A DNA stretch of 64,000 nt, taken from the NCBI GenBank assembly GCA_030691075.1, contig JAUYFI010000185.1:62001-126000 (forward strand), in the 5' to 3' direction. This document shows, piece after piece, positions 59,243 to 64,000 of the stretch (positions are counted from its first letter, which is position 1; each line of letters starts with the position of its first letter). The DNA comes from Sulfurisoma sp. (GTDB lineage: Bacteria; Pseudomonadota; Gammaproteobacteria; Burkholderiales; Rhodocyclaceae). Both the position numbers and the translations under genes were made by a program. Under the pieces are notes generated by a model, which saw only the letters and a list, made by a program, of their open reading frames with translations, was not told the DNA's origin and searched no databases.

Positions 59243-61798
59243 ATGGCCGGAACCCGCTACCTGCTTGAAGTCAATCCGGAGATTCCGCCGCGGCTGGCCC
59301 GCCTCGAGGAATTGGCCAACAACCTCTGGTACAGCTGGGACCGCCCGACCCGCGCGCTGTTCTCGCGCCTGCACCCGGCGCTGTGGCGCGCCGTCAATCA
59401 CAGCCCCAAGGCCTTCCTCAAGCGCATCGACCAGAAGCGGCTGAAGGAGGCGGCCGAGGATCCGATCTTCCTCGGCACCATGAACAAGGTGCTGTCGGCC
59501 TACGACACCTACGCCCAGATGCACACGCAGATCACGCTGCCCGGCAAGCAGCCGCTGGTGCATACCGACCAGATCGCGTATTTCTGCACCGAATTCGGCT
59601 TCCACGAAAGCCTGCCGATCTACTCCGGCGGCCTCGGCATCCTCGCCGGCGACCACTGCAAGGCCGCCTCCGACCTGCGCCTGCCCTTCGTCGCCGTCGG
59701 CCTGCTCTACCGCCAGGGCTACTTCACCCAGACCATCGACCGCGACGGCCGCCAGGGCGCGCACTACGGCGACAACGACTTCGACGACATGCCGATCGCG
59801 CCGGTGCTGCGCGCCGACGGCGGCGACCTGAAGATCGGCACCCACCTGCCGGGACGCGAGGTGCAGATCAAGGTGTGGCAGGCCCGGGTCGGCCACGCCA
59901 GGCTCTACCTGCTCGACACCGACCTGCCCGAGAACTCCGATCACGACCGCAACATCGCCCACCGCCTCTACGGCGGCGACCGCACCACGCGCATCGAGCA
60001 GGAGATCGTGCTCGGCATGGGTGGCGTGCAGGCGTTGGCGGCAATGGGCATTCAACCCAGCGTCTGGCACATCAACGAGGGGCACGCCGCCTTCCTCATC
60101 CTCGAGCGCGTGCGCGGCTTGGTGACCTCCGGCATACCCTTCCACGCCGCGCTGGAAATCGTCGCCTGCAACACGGTGTTCACCACCCACACGCCGGTGC
60201 CGGCCGGACACGACCACTTCGACGAAGGCATGGTGCGGCGCTACTTCGAGGTCTGCTGTTCGGAGATGGGCTGCGACATCGACAGCCTGCTCGAGCTCGG
60301 CCGCATCAATAACCAGCGCGACTTCAACATGACCGCGCTGGCGCTGCGCGGCTCGCGCTACCACAACGGCGTCTCGCGCATTCATGGCGAGGTGTCGGCG
60401 CGCATCTGCACCGAATTGTGGCCGCAGGTCGATCCCGAGGAAAACCCCATGGACTACGTCACCAACGGCGTCCATGTATCGACCTTCCTCGCCACCGACT
60501 GGCACGAGACCTTCGACCGCCATCTCGGCCTCGGCTGGATGCACCGTCTCACCGACCACGGCTGCTGGGCCGGCATCCACCGCATTCCCGACCAGGTATT
60601 CTGGAGCATCCGTCAGTCCCTCAAGGCGCAGATGCTGCACCTGGTGCGGGCGCGCGTGCGCGAGCAGCACACGCGCAACCACGGCTCCGAGGCCCACCTC
60701 GACCGCCTGCTGCGCTTCGCCGACCCGGCCAACCCGACGGTGCTGACCATCGGATTCGCCCGTCGCTTCGCCACCTACAAGCGCGCCACGCTGCTGTTCC
60801 GCAACCTCGACTGGCTGCGCCAGATACTCTGCGACAACGAGCAGCCGGTGCTGTTCATCTTCGCCGGCAAGGCCCACCCCGCCGACGAGCCCGGACAGGC
60901 GATGATCCGCGAGATCCAGTCGATCATCAGTCGCCCCGAGTTCGAAGGCCGCATCCTGCTGCTCGAGGGCTACGACCTGCACCTGGCACGCCGGCTCGTC
61001 TCCGGCGTGGACGTCTGGCTCAACAATCCGATCTACCCCCTCGAGGCCTCGGGCACCTCGGGCATGAAGGCCGCGATCAACGGCGCCCTCAATCTCTCGG
61101 TGCTCGACGGCTGGTGGGGCGAGGCCCACGACGGCTCCAATGGCTGGAGCATCAAGCCGGTGGCCGACGCGCTCGAATCCGGGCAGCGCGACAACGAGGA
61201 ATCGCGCACGCTCTACGAACTGCTGCAGGACAGCGTGGTGCCGCTCTACCACAAGAACACCTCGCTCGGCTACTCGCCCGAGTGGGTGGCGATGGCCAAG
61301 CGCTCGATGGCCACCATCATGCCGCGCTTCAACATGGAGCGCACGCTGAAGGAATATGTCGAGAAGTTCTACGCACCGGCGTCGGCGCACTGGCGCAAGG
61401 TCGCGTCCGACAACTTCGCCGGCATGCGCGATCTCGCCGACTGGAAAGGCAAGGTACGAGCCGCCTGGTCCGGCGTCAAGTTGCGCCGCGTAGACTCGGC
61501 GGCGACGCGCGTGCGCTACGGCGAGACGGTGCGCATCGAGGTCGCCGTGCAGCTCAACGGCCTGCGCCCGGAAGACCTCGCCGTCGAGCTCGTCTTCAAC
61601 CGGCCCAACGAGCGCAATCCCGTTCGCGCCAAGCGCTTCCCGCTGCAGCAGCATCAGGCGCTGGCCAGCGGCGAGCACCTGTTCGTGCGCGACCTCACGC
61701 CCGACCAGTGCGGCAAGCTCGAGTACCGCGTGCGCACCCATCCGACGCATCCGCTATTCACCCATCCGCTCGAGATGGGAATGATGGCCTGGCTCTGA
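59243..61798 (+). CDS. glgP: Alpha-glucan phosphorylase (GT35)
   Basis: 851 residues of the Thermotoga-type alpha-glucan family phosphorylases. It removes glucose-1-phosphate from alpha-1,4 glucan ends. Visible parts: N-terminal [62 protein letters not shown], and the PLP site [19 protein letters not shown] with the PLP lysine in SGMKA. The C-terminal 80 residues form a beta-rich extra domain. It starts 31 bases after the previous gene. Confidence 0.95.
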   Translation: MAGTRYLLEVNPEIPPRLARLEELANNLWYSWDRPTRALFSRLHPALWRAVNHSPKAFLKRIDQKRLKEAAEDPIFLGTMNKVLSAYDTYAQMHTQITLPGKQPLVHTDQIAYFCTEFGFHESLPIYSGGLGILAGDHCKAASDLRLPFVAVGLLYRQGYFTQTIDRDGRQGAHYGDNDFDDMPIAPVLRADGGDLKIGTHLPGREVQIKVWQARVGHARLYLLDTDLPENSDHDRNIAHRLYGGDRTTRIEQEIVLGMGGVQALAAMGIQPSVWHINEGHAAFLILERVRGLVTSGIPFHAALEIVACNTVFTTHTPVPAGHDHFDEGMVRRYFEVCCSEMGCDIDSLLELGRINNQRDFNMTALALRGSRYHNGVSRIHGEVSARICTELWPQVDPEENPMDYVTNGVHVSTFLATDWHETFDRHLGLGWMHRLTDHGCWAGIHRIPDQVFWSIRQSLKAQMLHLVRARVREQHTRNHGSEAHLDRLLRFADPANPTVLTIGFARRFATYKRATLLFRNLDWLRQILCDNEQPVLFIFAGKAHPADEPGQAMIREIQSIISRPEFEGRILLLEGYDLHLARRLVSGVDVWLNNPIYPLEASGTSGMKAAINGALNLSVLDGWWGEAHDGSNGWSIKPVADALESGQRDNEESRTLYELLQDSVVPLYHKNTSLGYSPEWVAMAKRSMATIMPRFNMERTLKEYVEKFYAPASAHWRKVASDNFAGMRDLADWKGKVRAAWSGVKLRRVDSAATRVRYGETVRIEVAVQLNGLRPEDLAVELVFNRPNERNPVRAKRFPLQQHQALASGEHLFVRDLTPDQCGKLEYRVRTHPTHPLFTHPLEMGMMAWL

Positions 61799-61811
61799 TT
61801 CGGTTTTCACC

Positions 61812-63440
61812 ATGACCAATCCACTGACTCAAACACCCACCTGGTCGGCGCTGAGCGATCACGCCGCAGCGACGCGCGGCACGCACTTGCGCGACCTGTT
61901 CGCCGCCGATCCGCGGCGCTTCGCCACCTTGTCCATCGAGGCCGAGGGGCTGCTGCTCGACTATTCGAAGCAGCGCGTCACCACTGAAACCCTGCGACTG
62001 CTGCGCGAGCTCTGGCGCGCGGCCGACGTCGCCGGCTGGCAGGCGCGGCTGGCGGCCGGCGAGGCGATCAACCACACCGAACACCGCGCCGTGCTGCATC
62101 ACGCGCTGCGCCACCAGCACTGCACGCCGGTCCTGTTCGAGGGCCGCGACGTCATGCCCGACGTGCGCCGCGTACTCGCGCACATCAAGTCGTTCTGCGA
62201 CGCCATCCACGGCCGCCACTGGCGCGGCGCCACCGGCGAGCCGATCACGGACATCGTGAACATCGGCATCGGCGGCTCCGACCTCGGCCCGCGCATGGCG
62301 ACGCAGGCGCTGGCCGCGCACCGCCATCGCGACGTGAAAGTGCATTACGTCGCCAACCTCGACGGCGCCGACCTGGCCATGACCCTGGCCGACTTGCAGC
62401 CGCGCACCACGCTGTTCGTCGTCGCCAGCAAGACCTTCACCACGCAGGAGACGATGCAGAACGCGCATTCGGCGCGCGCCTGGCTCGTCGCCGCGCTGGG
62501 CGAGGCGGCGGTCGAGCGCCACTTCGTCGCGGTATCGACCAACCTCAAGGAAGTCGCCGCCTTCGGCATCGACACCGCCAACGCCTTCGAATTCTGGGAC
62601 TGGGTCGGCGGCCGCTTCTCGCTGTGGTCGGCCATCGGCCTGCCGCTGGCGCTGGCCGTCGGCTTCGACAATTTCGTCCGTCTGCTCGAAGGCGCGGCGG
62701 CGATGGACCGGCATTTCCGCGAGGCGCCGGTCGAGGAAAACCTGCCCGCGACTCTGGCGCTGCTCGATGTCTGGAACACCAACTTCCTCGGCGCCGAGAC
62801 CCACGCCGTGCTGCCCTACAGCCAGTCACTGGGGCTGCTGCCGCGCTATCTGCAGCAGTTGGAGATGGAGTCCAACGGCAAGCAGGTCGGCCGCGATGGC
62901 CAGCCCGTCGGCCACGCCACCTGTCCCGTGGTCTGGGGCGAGCCCGGCACCAACGGCCAGCATGCCTTCTACCAGTTGATTCATCAGGGTGGCCGCCTGA
63001 TCCCCTGCGACTTCATCGCCGCGCGCACCGCCGACTTCGCCCTGCCCGGCCACCACCAGAAGCTGCTGGCCAACTGCTTCGCGCAGAGTGAAGCACTGAT
63101 GCGCGGCAAGACGCTGGACGAAGCGCGGGCGGAACTTGCATCCGCCGTCCCGCCAGCGCCGACTTTTTTGGCGCCGTACAAAGTCTTCCCCGGCAACCAG
63201 CCCTCGACCACGCTGCTGCTGCCGGCCATCGAGCCCTACACCCTGGGCCAGCTCGTCGCACTCTACGAGCAGAAGACCTTCGCGCTCGGCGCGCTGTGGA
63301 ACCTCAATTCCTTCGACCAATGGGGCGTCGAGTACGGCAAGCAGCTCGCCAGCCGCCTGCTGCCCATCATCGAGGGCAAGGCGGCGGCGACGGGGCTGGA
63401 CAGTTCGACGGCGGGGCTGATCGCCGCGTGTAAGCCGTGA
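61812..63440 (+). CDS. pgi: Glucose-6-phosphate isomerase
   Basis: 542 residues. Interconverts glucose-6- and fructose-6-phosphate, joining glycogen to glycolysis. Blocks: [39 protein letters not shown] and the signature [23 protein letters not shown]. An interspersed copy (63144-63169) codes AVPPAPTF before the conserved [13 protein letters not shown]. Its stop overlaps the glgA start by GTGA. Confidence 0.95.
   Translation: MTNPLTQTPTWSALSDHAAATRGTHLRDLFAADPRRFATLSIEAEGLLLDYSKQRVTTETLRLLRELWRAADVAGWQARLAAGEAINHTEHRAVLHHALRHQHCTPVLFEGRDVMPDVRRVLAHIKSFCDAIHGRHWRGATGEPITDIVNIGIGGSDLGPRMATQALAAHRHRDVKVHYVANLDGADLAMTLADLQPRTTLFVVASKTFTTQETMQNAHSARAWLVAALGEAAVERHFVAVSTNLKEVAAFGIDTANAFEFWDWVGGRFSLWSAIGLPLALAVGFDNFVRLLEGAAAMDRHFREAPVEENLPATLALLDVWNTNFLGAETHAVLPYSQSLGLLPRYLQQLEMESNGKQVGRDGQPVGHATCPVVWGEPGTNGQHAFYQLIHQGGRLIPCDFIAARTADFALPGHHQKLLANCFAQSEALMRGKTLDEARAELASAVPPAPTFLAPYKVFPGNQPSTTLLLPAIEPYTLGQLVALYEQKTFALGALWNLNSFDQWGVEYGKQLASRLLPIIEGKAAATGLDSSTAGLIAACKP
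63144..63169 (+). repeat. Interspersed element copy in pgi
   Basis: GCCGTCCCGCCAGCGCCGAC then TTTTTT. Encodes [13 protein letters not shown]. Confidence 0.75.
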
Positions 63441-64000
63441 AGATTCTGTTCGCGACCTCCGAGCTTGCCCCCTGGGTCAAGACCGGGGGGCTGGGCGACG
63501 TCGCCGCCGCGCTGCCGCCGGCGCTGCGCGCGCTGGGGCTGAACGTGCGCGTACTGGTACCGCGCTATCCCGCGCTGGCCGAGGCATTCCCCGATGCCCG
63601 GGAGATCGCCCGCCCGCACTGGCTCGGCGGCCTGCTGCCGCACGCCGTCCTCCTCGAGGCCCACGCCCCCGACGGCACGCCGCTGTGGCTGCTCGATTAT
63701 CCGCCCTACTACAACCGCGCCGGCAGTCCCTACCTCGGTCCCGAGGGCCACGACTGGCTCGACAATCACCTGCGCTTCGGCCTGCTCTCGCGCGTCGCCG
63801 CCTGGCTCGGCTCCGACGACAGCAGCATGACGTGGCGCCCCGACATCGTCCATTGCAACGACTGGCAGACCGGCCTCGCCCCGGTCTTTATGCGCTACCT
63901 GCCCGGCGCCCGGGCGAAGAGCGTGATCACGGTGCACAACCTGGCCTTTCAGGGCCTGTGCACCCCTGCCGCGCTGCCCGAACTCGGCCTGCCCGAACAC
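63437..64000 (+). CDS. glgA: Glycogen synthase, N-terminal part
   Basis: 188 codons before the window ends. It starts GTG ([30 protein letters not shown]); KTGGLGDV is the ADP-glucose-binding loop of GT5 glycogen synthases. [18 protein letters not shown] and TVHNLAFQG follow. It transfers glucose from ADP-glucose to the growing glucan. It overlaps the pgi stop by four bases, and completes the glgB-glgC-glgP-glgA set. Confidence 0.97.
   Translation, partial: MKILFATSELAPWVKTGGLGDVAAALPPALRALGLNVRVLVPRYPALAEAFPDAREIARPHWLGGLLPHAVLLEAHAPDGTPLWLLDYPPYYNRAGSPYLGPEGHDWLDNHLRFGLLSRVAAWLGSDDSSMTWRPDIVHCNDWQTGLAPVFMRYLPGARAKSVITVHNLAFQGLCTPAALPELGLPEH

Overview
The window is a GC-rich bacterial chromosome segment that is densely packed and mostly ordinary housekeeping. 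Gene content and order (maf next to rng, coaE-zapD, dapF-DUF484-xerC, glmU, glmS, a beta-proteobacterial type gltBD, ZapD, polyphosphate:AMP phosphotransferase, a large glycogen cluster with GH57 enzymes) fit a betaproteobacterium, most likely Rhodocyclales or a near relative. This placement is inference from gene families, not from a marker gene. The glycogen cluster together with polyphosphate enzymes would suit a storage-polymer lifestyle.

Layout. 1-8927: end of rlmH, maf, a CZB zinc-binding protein, rng, a FAD oxidoreductase / membrane protein / AdoMet decarboxylase trio, an orphan TrpB2, a SPOR protein, coaE and zapD. 8928-about 14372: a decayed P4-like integrative element, with a frameshifted tyrosine integrase, a CCGGGACA repeat array, a HicAB toxin-antitoxin pair, an AlpA-like regulator, small unknown genes and a DUF927-type primase/helicase that is cut at its Walker A motif. 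The cut runs in frame into the middle of a lipid A acyltransferase gene (htrB1), giving a chimeric ORF. 14769-17120: the tail of htrB1, then a strip of toxin-antitoxin genes (ParDE, a truncated HicB, a complete HicAB, VapB plus a stump of VapC) flanked by a 15-base direct repeat. 17367-21103: intact htrB2, a CoA-binding protein, dapF, DUF484, and xerC broken by a 13-base tandem duplication.

21106-35808: a DUF2784 protein, rlmI, gltBD (with a promoter and a terminator-like hairpin in the leader), glmU, an EAL-HDOD signalling protein, glmS and an EF-G paralogue. 36034-40695: a four-gene 2-oxoacid:acceptor oxidoreductase with an NADH-type flavoprotein carrying fused ferredoxin clusters. 40712-44683 (minus): Fe trafficking protein, argA, PAP, rsmE. 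44725-49579: a thioredoxin-like protein, an MNT-HEPN module whose HEPN partner is frameshifted, a PilZ-like protein, an M17 aminopeptidase. 49629-51930: thyA, glk and a histone-tail/DUF2934 protein. 51920-64000: glycogen metabolism (glgB, glgC, two GH57 enzymes, glgP, pgi, glgA).

The most unusual signal is a short interspersed repeat, core CGTCTCGCCAGCGCCGACTT, found about fourteen times on both strands. Most copies lie inside the reading frames of unrelated conserved genes, in several translation frames, and two copies carry a longer central segment. It behaves like a coding-tolerant palindromic-element family. No CRISPR array, rRNA or tRNA was seen.
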